Notes: generated from the letters alone by a model not told the origin. A stretch of DNA of 64,000 bases from Gallibacter sp963558965 (GCA_963558965.1 CAUWIT010000009.1:1-64000), one strand, 5' to 3'; positions 45,666 to 54,958 are shown, numbered from the stretch's first letter. Translations and numbers: made by a program.

Positions 45666-46493
45666 TTGAAATTTATTTTTAGACTTATAAAAACTTTAAT
45701 TACTATAATTTTATTAATTTGCATTATCGCTGGTTTTACTGCTGGCTATGCTTTTTTTATCGAACCTAATCAGTTAAAGACAGAAACTGTTTCTATAAAT
45801 GGCGAAAATATTGGAGAAGATGTAAAAATCGCCGTATTTGCGGATACTCACTTTGGTGCAGGATATACGCTTAAAAATTTTGACAAAGTAATAAATGCTA
45901 TTAATGATGCCGATGTGGATTTTGTTTTATTTGCAGGGGATTTAATTGATAATTTCAACGCTTATCAAGAAGACACTTCAGAAATTTCACAAAAACTTGA
46001 TACGATTAAGGCAAAACGCGGCAAATATGCTGTTTTTGGCAATCACGATTACGGTGGTGGTGCACAAAACTACTATAAAGGAATAATGGAAAATGGTGGA
46101 TTTAAAGTTTTAATAAACGAAAGCATAAACTTTAACACCTTAAATTTCCGCATAACTGGTGTTGATGATTTTCTTATTGGATATGGCAATAAAAAAGTTG
46201 TAGATAATTTACCAACTGATAAGTTTAACTTTATACTTTGCCACGAACCTGATGTATTCGACTACTTTAATAAAGAGAAAATTAATGCTATGGTTGCAGG
46301 TCATTCTCATGGTGGCCAAATAAATATACCTATTTTAAGAGATAAAATTTTAACAGAGCTAGGCTCAAAATACGTTAAAGGCAAATACACTGACGAAAAT
46401 GCCACTTTATATGTAAATCCAGGTGTTGGTACGACTAAAATAAAAGCTAGATTATTTGCAAAACCAGAAGTTACATTTTTTGAAATTTATTGA
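45666..46493 (+). CDS. Membrane-anchored metallophosphoesterase
   Basis: A 275-residue calcineurin-like phosphoesterase. Residues about 5-30 form one membrane span (TLITIILLICIIAGFTAGYAF). The dimetal site is complete: ADTHFG, GDLIDN, GNHDYGG and VAGHSHGGQI. This layout resembles YkuE and LpxH2-like enzymes, and the active site probably faces outward. The gene starts at TTG 45666, with AGGAGG 7 bases upstream; upstream in-frame codons would extend into the divergent gene. Its stop lies 14 bases before dsdA. Substrate unknown. Confidence 0.87.
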   Translation: MKFIFRLIKTLITIILLICIIAGFTAGYAFFIEPNQLKTETVSINGENIGEDVKIAVFADTHFGAGYTLKNFDKVINAINDADVDFVLFAGDLIDNFNAYQEDTSEISQKLDTIKAKRGKYAVFGNHDYGGGAQNYYKGIMENGGFKVLINESINFNTLNFRITGVDDFLIGYGNKKVVDNLPTDKFNFILCHEPDVFDYFNKEKINAMVAGHSHGGQINIPILRDKILTELGSKYVKGKYTDENATLYVNPGVGTTKIKARLFAKPEVTFFEIY

Positions 46494-46507
46494 TGGGAGG
46501 AAAAACT

Positions 46508-47740
46508 ATGGTTGATTTAAAAAGTAAGATGGCTAATAAAGAGGAAATCTTTTGGCTAAATGACAATGTTGACAAATTTGAAGGATCATTACCTTACACA
46601 AAAGCTGATATTGATGATGCCGAAAAACGACTTTTACGATTTGCACCATATATAAAATCTGCTTTTCCAGAAACAAAAGATGCAGATGGTATTATCGAAT
46701 CCGAAATAATTGAAATACCAAAAATGGCTGAATATCTAGGTGTTCAAAATAAAATGTTTTTGAAAATGGATGCTAATCTTCCTATTTCTGGATCAGTTAA
46801 AGCTCGTGGCGGTATTTACGAAGTTTTAAAATTTGCAGAAAAAATCGCTATAGAAAATAATATGTTAACTTTGGAAGATGACTACAGCAAACTTGATACT
46901 CCTGAGTTTAGAGAGCTTTTCTCTAAATACAGCGTTGCTGTTGGATCTACTGGTAACTTAGGATTAAGTATCGGTATTATCTCCGCTAAACTAGGATTTG
47001 ACGTTACTGTGCATATGTCTGCTGATGCAAGACAGTGGAAAAAAGATTTGCTAAGATCTAAAGGGGCAAAAGTTATAGAATATCCTGATGATTATCAGAA
47101 GGCTGTTGCCGAAGGACGAAAAGAAGCAGAAAAAGATCCTAATTGTCATTTTGTAGATGATGAAAACAGTTTGGATTTGTTTATGGGATATGCTGTTGCT
47201 GGCAAGAGACTAAAAAAACAGTTTGACGATGCTGGCATAGTTGTCGATAAAGAGCACCCTCTTTATGTTTACATTCCTTGTGGTGTTGGCGGCGCTCCTG
47301 GCGGTATTACTTTTGGTATTAAGGAATACTTCGGTGAAAATGCTCATGTTTATTTTGCCGAACCTGTTATGGCTCCATGTATGACTCTTGGCCTTTTAAC
47401 TGGTCTTCACGACAAGATTTGTGTTGCTGATATAGGATTGAGCGGACAGACTATTGCTGATGGACTTGCTGTTGGCAGAGCTTCAAAACTAGTTGGAAAC
47501 CTTATGGAAAAAATATTGGAAGGTTGTTTTACAGTTGATGATGATAGACTTTTACCTCTTTTATCAAAGCTGTATAATCTTGAAAATTTATTTATCGAAC
47601 CTTCTTCATGTGCTGGTTTTCCTGGTGTTCCTGTTATTGATAAAAATGCTCCTAAAGGTGCAATTCACCTTGTTTGGGCTACTGGTGGAAATATGGTTCC
47701 ATCAGATGAAAAGGAAAAATATCTAAACGGTATTTCATAA
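46508..47740 (+). CDS. dsdA: D-serine ammonia-lyase
   Basis: DsdA converts D-serine to pyruvate and ammonia with pyridoxal phosphate. The 410-residue product has the PLP lysine in ISGSVKARGGIYEVL, GSTGNLGLSIGI, CGVGGAPGGITFG as the phosphate-binding glycine loop, and EPSSCAGFPG. The ATG at 46508 follows GGGAGG. It sits just behind the metallophosphoesterase gene. No dsdX transporter or dsdC regulator is nearby. Confidence 0.93.
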   Translation: MVDLKSKMANKEEIFWLNDNVDKFEGSLPYTKADIDDAEKRLLRFAPYIKSAFPETKDADGIIESEIIEIPKMAEYLGVQNKMFLKMDANLPISGSVKARGGIYEVLKFAEKIAIENNMLTLEDDYSKLDTPEFRELFSKYSVAVGSTGNLGLSIGIISAKLGFDVTVHMSADARQWKKDLLRSKGAKVIEYPDDYQKAVAEGRKEAEKDPNCHFVDDENSLDLFMGYAVAGKRLKKQFDDAGIVVDKEHPLYVYIPCGVGGAPGGITFGIKEYFGENAHVYFAEPVMAPCMTLGLLTGLHDKICVADIGLSGQTIADGLAVGRASKLVGNLMEKILEGCFTVDDDRLLPLLSKLYNLENLFIEPSSCAGFPGVPVIDKNAPKGAIHLVWATGGNMVPSDEKEKYLNGIS

Positions 47741-47770
47741 ACCAATTTTTAAGATAGATAATTTGGTTTT
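47739..47770 (+). terminator. Possible terminator of dsdA
   Basis: AAACCAA, overlapping the dsdA stop, and TTGGTTT form a 7-bp stem, followed by TTTTAT. The stem is weak. Confidence 0.4.
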
Positions 47771-47836
47771 ATAACTTTAGGTGTTGGCGAAGAAAATATA
47801 TTTCATTCATCGTCATCGCCTTTTCTTTTATAAAAA

Positions 47837-47878
47837 ACAGAGATCTGAAATAGATAAAATAATATTTCAAATCTCTGT
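47837..47878 (-). terminator. Terminator of the lipid kinase gene
   Basis: ACAGAGAT and ATCTCTGT, with a nearly continuous inner stem (TTGAAAT/ATTTCA), form a long hairpin. On the minus strand it is followed by T6 and lies just after the lipid kinase stop. Confidence 0.8.
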
Positions 47879-47899
47879 AAATTTTAAATATATAAATTT

Positions 47900-48853
47900 C
47901 TAATGACTATTAAATTTTGGAACAATAAATTTAACTTCTTTAGGTTTTATTTCAAAACTAATACTATCTGCATAAGTTATTTCCCCATCAGTGCTAAACA
48001 TTATGGGCTCTTCTCTTTTTGTCAGACTTAGTGTTTTACACTTTTTGTAAATTACAAGATCCTTAGCAGCTTTTGTTTCAAGATGAGTACCTTTCATATA
48101 TCTTGGGAACAACTTTAAAAACTTACTTCTTGAACAAGTTTTCACTATACTTACATCCATAAATCCATCATTTGTAACAGCTTTTGGAACGCCTTTAACT
48201 CCACCACCACAAAAACAACCGTTAGCTATAGCAATTAAAAGCATCTTATCTTCAAAAACTGAGCCATTCTCAAATTCAACTTTAAGGTTAGCCCCTTTCA
48301 TCTTTATTAGCATTTGCACAACTCCTGCAAGATAAGCCATAGAACCGGAAACCATTGGTCTTTTTTTTAGGTGAGCAGCAGCATCTACAACATTGCAATC
48401 AAATCCGATATTGAACATGTTGATACAATATCTTTCACAGTGATAATCATCTTTATCCCATCTGTATTTGATAATATCAGTATCTACGCTTTCGCCAAGC
48501 AACTGATTTTTAATATTTAAAAAATCTGATGGACTGCTGAAGTTTCTCACAAAATCATTGCCTGTACCCAAGGGCAAAACTCCTACTTCAACGTGCTCAT
48601 ATCCAACTATCCCATTTAGTATTTCATTTAAAGTCCCGTCGCCACCACATGCAAATAACCTGATAGGTTTATATTTTGTTGCTGTTTTTGCAAGTTGGTT
48701 TGCTAAGACTTCTCCATATAACTCTTCTTTTGTATGATATATTTCAACATCCAATGAAAGTTCCTTCGCTGCTTTTAAAATATCGTCTTTTAATTCGACT
48801 GCTTTACCTTGACCAGCAGCAGGATTTAAAATAAAAATATTTCTTTTTTCCAT
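47900..48853 (-). CDS. Diacylglycerol kinase-family lipid kinase (YegS/DgkB type)
   Basis: A 317-residue lipid kinase that probably phosphorylates diacylglycerol or a related lipid at the membrane. It has ILNPAAGQGKA at the N-terminus, ACGGDGTLNEILNGI as the nucleotide-binding GGDGT motif, LGVLPLGTGNDFVRNF (with VG before it), and FSTDGEI near the C-terminus. The ATG at 48853 follows GAGG; a GTG 12 bases earlier overlaps that site. It stands alone between convergent dsdA and the divergent aminopeptidase gene. Confidence 0.9.
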   Translation of the reverse strand: MEKRNIFILNPAAGQGKAVELKDDILKAAKELSLDVEIYHTKEELYGEVLANQLAKTATKYKPIRLFACGGDGTLNEILNGIVGYEHVEVGVLPLGTGNDFVRNFSSPSDFLNIKNQLLGESVDTDIIKYRWDKDDYHCERYCINMFNIGFDCNVVDAAAHLKKRPMVSGSMAYLAGVVQMLIKMKGANLKVEFENGSVFEDKMLLIAIANGCFCGGGVKGVPKAVTNDGFMDVSIVKTCSRSKFLKLFPRYMKGTHLETKAAKDLVIYKKCKTLSLTKREEPIMFSTDGEITYADSISFEIKPKEVKFIVPKFNSH

Positions 48854-48959
48854 ATGATACCTCACTGCATTTTATTTTACATTCTAAACTTTAAAATTAC
48901 AACATATTGTTATATAATTATTTTGTATTTACTAAAAAAACAGATATGAGGTGAAAACT

Positions 48960-50069
48960 TTGGACGAAAGAATTAAGAAATTATCAAATGTTTTAGTTGG
49001 GTATTCTACTAATATTCAGCCTGGCGAAAAAGTTTTAGTAACTTACGAAGGTGACGAGTGTCTACCCCTAATTAGACAAATCGTAAAAGATGTTTACAAA
49101 GCTGGTGGCTTTCCATATGTAGAAATTAGAGATTCTTCAATTACAAGGGAAATTTTACTTGGCGCACAGGCCTCTCAGCTTGAGTTTATGCATGATTATC
49201 AGCTTTATCAAATGAAGGGTATGGACGCATATATTTCCGTTAAAGGCGGCGGCAACACAGCAGAACTAGCCGATGTACCATCAGAAAAAATCAACTTATA
49301 CAACAAGATTTTAAATCCTGTTTTGGACTATAGAGTTTCAAAAACAAAATGGGTAATCTTAAGATTTCCTAATTATTCAATGGCTCAAATGGCAAATACT
49401 AGTCTTGAAGCATTTGAAGACTTTTATTATGATGTATGCACACTAGATTACAGCAAAATGAGCAAAGCTATGGACGCCCTTGTAGATCTTATGAACAGAA
49501 CAGACAAAGTACGACTTGTGGGACCAGACACAGACCTAAGCTTCTCCATCAAAGGCATTTCTGCAGTAAAATGCGCAGCCGAATGCAACATTCCTGACGG
49601 CGAAGTTTATACTGCTCCTGTAAAAGACAGCGTCAACGGATATATAAGCTACAACACACCGAGCAAAGAGGAAGGCTTCACTTATGAAAACATAAGATTT
49701 GAAGTCAAAAATGGCAAGATTGTTCATGCTACAGCTAATTCTGATGCCAAAATCAATGCCCTTTTAGACACTGATGAAGGTGTCCGATACTTCGGTGAAT
49801 TTGCAATTGGGGTTAACCCTTATATTTTAAATCCTATGAAGGACACTCTTTTCGATGAAAAAATTGCAGGCTCTTTTCATTTGACTCCAGGTGCTAGTTA
49901 CGACGATGCTCCAAATGGAAACAAAAGTGCTGTTCACTGGGATTTAGTTATGATACAGAGACCTGAATACGGCGGTGGCGAAATCTACTTCGATGATGTG
50001 CTAATCAGAAAAGATGGATTATTTGTTATACCAGAACTTGAAGCTTTAAATCCCGAAAATTTAAAATAG
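48960..50069 (+). CDS. M29-family (thermophilic-type) aminopeptidase
   Basis: A 369-residue dimetal aminopeptidase of the AmpS/PepS type. Motifs are CNIPDGEVYTAPV (metal ligand Glu), FGEFAIGVNP, GSFHLTPGASYDDAPNGNKSAVHWDLVM split over the second ligands, and GGEIYFDDVLIRKDG. The TTG at 48960 was chosen because GAGGTG lies 6 bases upstream and gives MDERIKKLSNVLVGYS, the usual family start; a GTG at 48951 overlaps that site. It releases N-terminal residues from cytoplasmic peptides. Confidence 0.9.
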   Translation: MDERIKKLSNVLVGYSTNIQPGEKVLVTYEGDECLPLIRQIVKDVYKAGGFPYVEIRDSSITREILLGAQASQLEFMHDYQLYQMKGMDAYISVKGGGNTAELADVPSEKINLYNKILNPVLDYRVSKTKWVILRFPNYSMAQMANTSLEAFEDFYYDVCTLDYSKMSKAMDALVDLMNRTDKVRLVGPDTDLSFSIKGISAVKCAAECNIPDGEVYTAPVKDSVNGYISYNTPSKEEGFTYENIRFEVKNGKIVHATANSDAKINALLDTDEGVRYFGEFAIGVNPYILNPMKDTLFDEKIAGSFHLTPGASYDDAPNGNKSAVHWDLVMIQRPEYGGGEIYFDDVLIRKDGLFVIPELEALNPENLK

Positions 50070-50082
50070 ACAGCTAAAATTA

Positions 50083-50119
50083 ATGGACTGTTTAGTAAAA
50101 TCTACCAAACAGTCCATTT
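50083..50119. terminator. Bidirectional terminator after the M29 aminopeptidase gene
   Basis: AATGGACTGTTT and AAACAGTCCATT form a 12-bp perfect stem with T-rich sequence after it. It is shared with the cohesin-like gene on the minus strand. Confidence 0.88.
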
Positions 50120-50125
50120 TTAATC

Positions 50126-50794
50126 TTATTTATTGTTCTTTTTTTGTTTTCTCTTCTTTGAAGTAACCACTACTACTATTGCAAGTACAACTGCTAAGGC
50201 AGCTATAATAACAATATAAAAAGTCATTGTTGATTTTGGTGTATCCTTGTGGTTTTCAATTTTATCTTCCACAGATGGATCCACATCCTCAGTAGTTACA
50301 TCTTCATCTGGATTATCTGTTTCATCTACAGATTCCTTGTCACTACCATTAGAGCTAGAGCTAGAACTTGAAGCTTTAGCTACTGAAACAGTATAAGATT
50401 TATCTCCTACAGAAACTGCATCTTCATCTCCGTTATACGCTTCTATAGTATTTAAACTTAAAGTTGCTTTGCCACTTGAAACGGCTTTAAACTTAAGCTT
50501 AAAGTTGATATTTCCTGTTTCATCGCTGTAGCCGTTAAGAGAAACTACTCCGCTATCTCCTTGACTACTGCCACCTGAAATATATTCTAGCTGATCTGTA
50601 TCATATTTAAGTTCAGATACATTTCTAGCGATATTATCTCCTGAAAACTCTACTTTTACTACAAAAGTATCGCCTTTTTTAACTGATTTATCCCCACTTA
50701 ATTTTAAACTAGCACTTGCTGCAAATGCCTGTCCACACAGTAAAATACAAACTAGCAGACAAATCCCCGTTTTTTTGATTATTTTAAAATTCAT
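50126..50794 (-). CDS. Membrane-anchored cohesin-like surface protein
   Basis: A 222-residue exported protein: signal peptide (about 1-25), a cohesin-like beta-sandwich (about 27-140: SLKLSGDKSVKKGDTFVVKVEFSG is split here at the first strand pair, and ELKYDTDQLEYISGG is a typical cohesin strand), a Ser-rich then acidic linker (141-190), one membrane span (about 193-213), and a basic tail KKRKQKK. Cohesins bind dockerins in cellulosomes, but no dockerin is visible here, so this may be only a structural relative. It follows the glucosaminidase gene by 20 bases. Confidence 0.75.
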   Translation of the reverse strand: MNFKIIKKTGICLLVCILLCGQAFAASASLKLSGDKSVKKGDTFVVKVEFSGDNIARNVSELKYDTDQLEYISGGSSQGDSGVVSLNGYSDETGNINFKLKFKAVSSGKATLSLNTIEAYNGDEDAVSVGDKSYTVSVAKASSSSSSSNGSDKESVDETDNPDEDVTTEDVDPSVEDKIENHKDTPKSTMTFYIVIIAALAVVLAIVVVVTSKKRKQKKNNK

Positions 50795-50813
50795 AAATTA
50801 TATCCTTTTCGTA

Positions 50814-52889
50814 TTAGTTTGGTTTTGCACAGTTTGAATCAGGCATATCCGTATAAACTGGTATTTTAAATACCAATGGTAAATCTGTGTTGTTTTCAAA
50901 ACCTCTCTTTAATAACTTACCCTCAGAACTAGCTGCCTGTACATTTGTACAGTATTCATGTGTACCTGCACAATTAGCTCCATTGTTTACATTAAACTTC
51001 TTGCTGTAAAAAGTATCCTGATTGTTTTCCATATATTTTGATTTATAGAACATTGCGCCGCCAGTTATAGACTTAGTCTTACTGTTCCAAGGTCTATTCC
51101 ATGTAGTATTTCCCTTGCCTTCACCTTTTGCATACCACAATCCACGTTGTGAAGCAGTCCAAGAGCCTGAAGCATATGCACCGATATTAAAGAAGTTATA
51201 ATATCCATCATAAGCATCAGCTTTACTGCTATCCCAACCTTTGCCGGAAATTAGCTTAGTTCCACCTTTCCAACCTTGTTCCATAATAATCATACAAACA
51301 AGTACATTTGGATTTACACCACTCGCTTTACCTGAATTGTATAAAACTGAATAGTAAGAACTTGTTGCCATAAATGAATTTTTTGCAGCCGCAACTATAG
51401 TACTCTTATTTTGAAATGAACTATCGAAACCATGTGTCATAAATTGATATATTTCATCTTCATTTAAAAAGTTTCTAGGATCTAAGTAATACTGGACTAT
51501 TTCCTTAGAAGCTGCATTCCATCCACCATCGTAAACTACATAATTTCCGTTTTTATCAACTGCGCCACTTGCCTTTGATTTCCAAGAACTTGGAGAATTT
51601 TTACTTACTACTTGAGTAAATGTTCCTCTCATCTCATTTTTAACTAAAGTATCCCATGACATATCTGTATATTCTGGAACAAACTTCCAATTAGGATAAA
51701 CTGCCTGAAGTTCTTTTAGAGCAGTTTGATAACTTGTTGGAAATCCAGCAATATCGCTCATATTACTCGTATCAATTACTTTGATATAATCCCTTCTTAT
51801 ATATCCTGTTTTGCCGCCATAGCCAACTTTATACCAGTTTATACCTGGCACTTCCATATATCCGTATATAGTAAGTGATTTTCCTTTTGGAACAGTAGTT
51901 ATAGTTCCATATGAAGTACCGGCACCTTTTCTCATATATACAGAAGCTGTTGTTTTTCCTTTTTTATCAGGGCTGTAATTGTGATAGCATGAAGTAGAAC
52001 TACCTCCAATACTTTTTTTATTTACAGTAAATTTCTTTTTTACCACATAAAAACTTTTTCCCTTTGTATCTTTAGCCCAAATAGTAAAATAATATGTTCC
52101 CGGCTTAGCCTTTCCAAATGGAATTTCACTATCCAATCTGCTTATATTATATGATGTTGAGTTAGGTTTTGCACTTCCTGTATAGCTACTGTAAAATTTA
52201 CCAGTTGATATTTTCATAATTCCAACTTTTATTTCTTTTATATTGTAATTTGATTTTACAGTTCCCGAAATGCTATAACTCTTACCTTCTGTAATTGAAG
52301 TTGGACACTTAAGACCAGATATACTCATCTTTGATTGTACACTATAAGTCTTAACATAATCTCTTCTTACATATCCTGTTGTACCACCGTATCTAACTTT
52401 ATACCAATTTAAACCTGGCACTTCCATATATCCATACACTGGTACTGTTTTTCCCTTTGGTATAGTTTTTAGCTTTTTATATTTTGTACTTGCTCCAGAT
52501 CGTAGAACGACAGTTGCAGTTGTTTTACCTGTTTTATCTGGGCTGTAATTGTAGTACTTACTACTTGACTTTGTACTGTAAGTCTTAACATAATCCCTTC
52601 TTACATATCCTGTTGTACCACCGTATCTAACTTTATACCAATTTAAGCCTGGCACTTCCATATATCCATACACTGGTACTGTTTTTCCCTTTGGTATAGT
52701 TTTTAACTTTTTATATTTTGTACTTGCTCCAGATCGTAAAACGACATTTGCAGTTGTTTTACCTGTTTTATCTAGGCTGTAATTGTAGTATCTACTCTTT
52801 GCATTTGATGAAAGTGGAAAAATCACAAAACTTGTCGCCAACATGCAAATAGTAAGACCTAAAGCAATTATTTTTTTCGATTTCATCAT
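50814..52889 (-). CDS. Secreted three-SH3b glucosaminidase-type cell wall hydrolase
   Basis: A 691-residue secreted protein. A signal peptide (about 1-30) is followed by two nearly identical SH3b repeats (about 33-105 and 111-183, each with VVLRSGAS and NWYKVRYGGTTGYVRRDYV), an Ig-like sandwich (about 190-290), a third SH3b (about 300-372), and a C-terminal glucosaminidase domain (about 380-660, with YYLDPRNFLNEDEIYQFM and NFFNIGAYASGSW). It should cut N-acetylglucosamine bonds in peptidoglycan while the SH3b domains hold the wall. The ATG at 52889 follows GGAGA; the earlier ATG overlaps that site. Two SH3b repeats are a recent DNA duplication. Confidence 0.88.
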   Translation of the reverse strand: MMKSKKIIALGLTICMLATSFVIFPLSSNAKSRYYNYSLDKTGKTTANVVLRSGASTKYKKLKTIPKGKTVPVYGYMEVPGLNWYKVRYGGTTGYVRRDYVKTYSTKSSSKYYNYSPDKTGKTTATVVLRSGASTKYKKLKTIPKGKTVPVYGYMEVPGLNWYKVRYGGTTGYVRRDYVKTYSVQSKMSISGLKCPTSITEGKSYSISGTVKSNYNIKEIKVGIMKISTGKFYSSYTGSAKPNSTSYNISRLDSEIPFGKAKPGTYYFTIWAKDTKGKSFYVVKKKFTVNKKSIGGSSTSCYHNYSPDKKGKTTASVYMRKGAGTSYGTITTVPKGKSLTIYGYMEVPGINWYKVGYGGKTGYIRRDYIKVIDTSNMSDIAGFPTSYQTALKELQAVYPNWKFVPEYTDMSWDTLVKNEMRGTFTQVVSKNSPSSWKSKASGAVDKNGNYVVYDGGWNAASKEIVQYYLDPRNFLNEDEIYQFMTHGFDSSFQNKSTIVAAAKNSFMATSSYYSVLYNSGKASGVNPNVLVCMIIMEQGWKGGTKLISGKGWDSSKADAYDGYYNFFNIGAYASGSWTASQRGLWYAKGEGKGNTTWNRPWNSKTKSITGGAMFYKSKYMENNQDTFYSKKFNVNNGANCAGTHEYCTNVQAASSEGKLLKRGFENNTDLPLVFKIPVYTDMPDSNCAKPN
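52347..52556 (-). repeat. 234-bp tandem repeat, copy 2 (SH3b coding)
   Basis: This 210-base core matches the segment at 52581-52790 with few changes. The period is 234 bases (78 codons), so the reading frame is kept. Confidence 0.9.
52581..52790 (-). repeat. 234-bp tandem repeat, copy 1 (SH3b coding)
   Basis: First copy of the duplicated SH3b segment, nearer the signal peptide. It differs from the second copy at scattered positions, for example GCC/ACC and TTT/GTT in the coding strand. Confidence 0.9.
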
Positions 52890-53007
52890 TTTTCTCTCCA
52901 TAATCTTAATTTAACGACCAAATCAATTTTACTTCATCTGTAAAAAATAGTCAAACAAACTTACAACACTATCACATAAAATACAAACTGTTATAATAAA
53001 AACAAAA

Positions 53008-53038
53008 GCAGATATTTTAGTCTTCATCAAATATCTGC
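53008..53038 (-). terminator. Terminator of rnpB
   Basis: GCAGATATTT and AAATATCTGC form a 10-bp stem, followed on the minus strand by TTTTGTTTTTATT. It lies about 25 bases after the end of rnpB. Confidence 0.82.
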
Positions 53039-53062
53039 ACTTCTTTAATATTATACAAATAA

Positions 53063-53407
53063 ATGGGTAAGTCTATAAGCCGGGTTCTGTATTAGACAAT
53101 CATCTATCTCGACATGTTGTTGCCAACATGCTCTAGCAACCTACCTCTTGGACAGCGACGGGCAGCCGCCTTTCTCGGTCCGCTTTTGGTCTTGCTCCGG
53201 ATGGGGTTTACACGGCCAGCATGTCTCCATACTGCCGGTGAGCTCTTACCTCACCATTTCAACCTTACCACGACATTACTCGTTTCGGCGGAATGTTTCT
53301 GTTGCACTTTCCCTATAGTTACCTACGCCAGACGTTATCTGGCATCCTCGCCCTGTGGAGCCCGGACTTTCCTCATGTTTACACACGCGACTGTCTGGCT
53401 TACCCAT
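53063..53407 (-). ncRNA. rnpB: RNase P RNA
   Basis: The catalytic RNA that matures tRNA 5' ends. Read on the minus strand it contains GAGGAAAGTCCGGGCTCCAC near the 5' end, the universal rnpB signature, and the 3' end carries CAGAACCCGGCTTATAGAC. Its first and last bases pair perfectly as helix P1 (ATGGGTAAG with CTTACCCAT), which sets the ends and gives 345 nt. It begins about 20 bases after the nif3 stop and has its own terminator. Confidence 0.95.
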
Positions 53408-53425
53408 ATTATTTATTTAAGTATT

Positions 53426-54211
53426 TTACCATACAGAATATGGATTTGTATTGGCACACGCCACAAATAACTTTACATCATCAATGCCCATTTCGTCAAG
53501 GATTTCTTTAAATTGTGCCATAAAATTTTCTGAAAAAATCTTCTCAGTACCATAATGTCCAGCGTCTACAATAGACATACCAAGAGCCTTGGCATCCTGC
53601 GCAACATTTAACTTAACATCCCCTGTTATAAGCATTTGACAATTTTCTCTATGGGCAGTATAAAGTAAATCACCACCTGCACCAGTGCATAAAGCAACCT
53701 TCTTTATATTCATATTATCCTTGCCAACTGCCCTAATATAGTGCTCTGGCAGATTCAAAGATTTTTCAATATGAGCCAATGCTTCTCTAAATCCCATTTC
53801 ATATGGAAGTTCTCCCATAACACCTATATCACCTGCTACTTCACTTATATCATCAAGTTCTAATAGCTTTGCCATATAATAATTATTGCCAAGTGGTGCA
53901 TTGTCAAAAGTAATATGAGCCGAATAAACACTAATACCTGATTTAATCAATTTGATCAAATATCTCCCAGTAATTTCATTTATATCAACTCGATCTGGTC
54001 TTACAAACAATAGAGGATGATGTGTAACTATTAAATCAACTGATTTTTCAATAGCCTCATCTATTATGTCATCATTTATTTCCAAACAAAACATAATATT
54101 GCTAATTTCATCATTGCCTACATTTACCTGCACACCGCTATTATCCCAATCTGCACCCCACTCTGGGTTTGCAATTTTTTCAATTATTTCAATGGTTTCA
54201 TTAAAATTCAT
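53426..54211 (-). CDS. Nif3-like dinuclear metal center protein
   Basis: A 261-residue member of the NIF3/YqfO family, hexameric proteins with a dimetal site. Metal-ligand motifs are visible: VTHHPLLF, SAHITFDNAPLG, TGDVKLNVAQDAKALGMSIVDAGHYGTE. It lacks the CutA-like insert of Bacillus YqfO, as its length shows. The biochemical role is unsettled; it usually follows trmK, as here. rnpB starts just after it. Confidence 0.9.
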   Translation of the reverse strand: MNFNETIEIIEKIANPEWGADWDNSGVQVNVGNDEISNIMFCLEINDDIIDEAIEKSVDLIVTHHPLLFVRPDRVDINEITGRYLIKLIKSGISVYSAHITFDNAPLGNNYYMAKLLELDDISEVAGDIGVMGELPYEMGFREALAHIEKSLNLPEHYIRAVGKDNMNIKKVALCTGAGGDLLYTAHRENCQMLITGDVKLNVAQDAKALGMSIVDAGHYGTEKIFSENFMAQFKEILDEMGIDDVKLFVACANTNPYSVW

Positions 54212-54232
54212 AAATTCACCTAAATTTTCTTT

Positions 54233-54949
54233 TTAATTTTGCTTATCTATATCCCTTAATAACCCTTCTAAGTATCTAATATTGCTCTTTATAGCCTTAA
54301 TATCTGAAGGTTTAATAGTTTTGCTGTTGCCCATAGAAGTTAAAATGCGATTTTCTCTATCAAGCTTTTGTTGAACAAATTCTTTAGCTAAAGGCGTATT
54401 TAACTTTGCAACCCAAGGAGGTATTTCCCACTGAATGGCATCAGGGCCTTCCTCTAGTTTCATTTCTTCCTTAGGCTCTCCAGGCACAGCTGTAATAATC
54501 TCGCAAATAAATCTGCCTTCTCTTACAAGCTGCTCATTGACAATATCAAATCCTTTTCTAATAAGCCAAAATCTAAGTCTTCCCTGTGCTGTTCTAGGTT
54601 GCAAAATAAGCTTTTTAAAAGTTTTACTTTTGCCCATATCCTTACCTAAAATATCACTGATAAGAACTCCTCCCATGCCGGCTATAATTATATCGTCAAC
54701 TTCGCCTCTTTTAATAACCTTAAGTCCATAGCCAAGTCTAAAATCAAATTTTTCCAACGGAAAATATTCTCTGCAATTTTCCTTAGCCTTATTTAAAGAA
54801 CCTTTGCTTACATCTGCCATAATAACTTTTGGACTGATACCTTGCTCATGTAGATACATAGGTAAATACCCATGATCTGTTCCTATATCAGCTATTGATT
54901 CACCTGGTTCAACTTCATTAGCCATAGCCATCAATCTATCTGTTAACAT
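54233..54949 (-). CDS. trmK: tRNA (adenine(22)-N1)-methyltransferase
   Basis: TrmK methylates A22 of tRNAs using SAM. The 238-residue protein begins LTDRLMAMANEVEPGESIADIGTDHGYLP, split here around the SAM loop DIGTDHGYLP, and has IIIAGMGGVLISDIL and LILQPRTAQGRLRFWL, both family hallmarks. It lies between rpoD and nif3, the usual order in Bacillota. Confidence 0.93.
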   Translation of the reverse strand: MLTDRLMAMANEVEPGESIADIGTDHGYLPMYLHEQGISPKVIMADVSKGSLNKAKENCREYFPLEKFDFRLGYGLKVIKRGEVDDIIIAGMGGVLISDILGKDMGKSKTFKKLILQPRTAQGRLRFWLIRKGFDIVNEQLVREGRFICEIITAVPGEPKEEMKLEEGPDAIQWEIPPWVAKLNTPLAKEFVQQKLDRENRILTSMGNSKTIKPSDIKAIKSNIRYLEGLLRDIDKQN

Positions 54950-54958
54950 TTTTCACCT

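Noticed and set aside
52341..52808. CRISPR-like or mobile repeat
   Set aside because: The repeat is 234 bases, in frame, and codes for SH3b domains.
53114..53511. Two plus-strand open frames of 118 and 72 residues
   Set aside because: They are antisense to the RNase P RNA, whose universal motifs and P1 pairing are clear.
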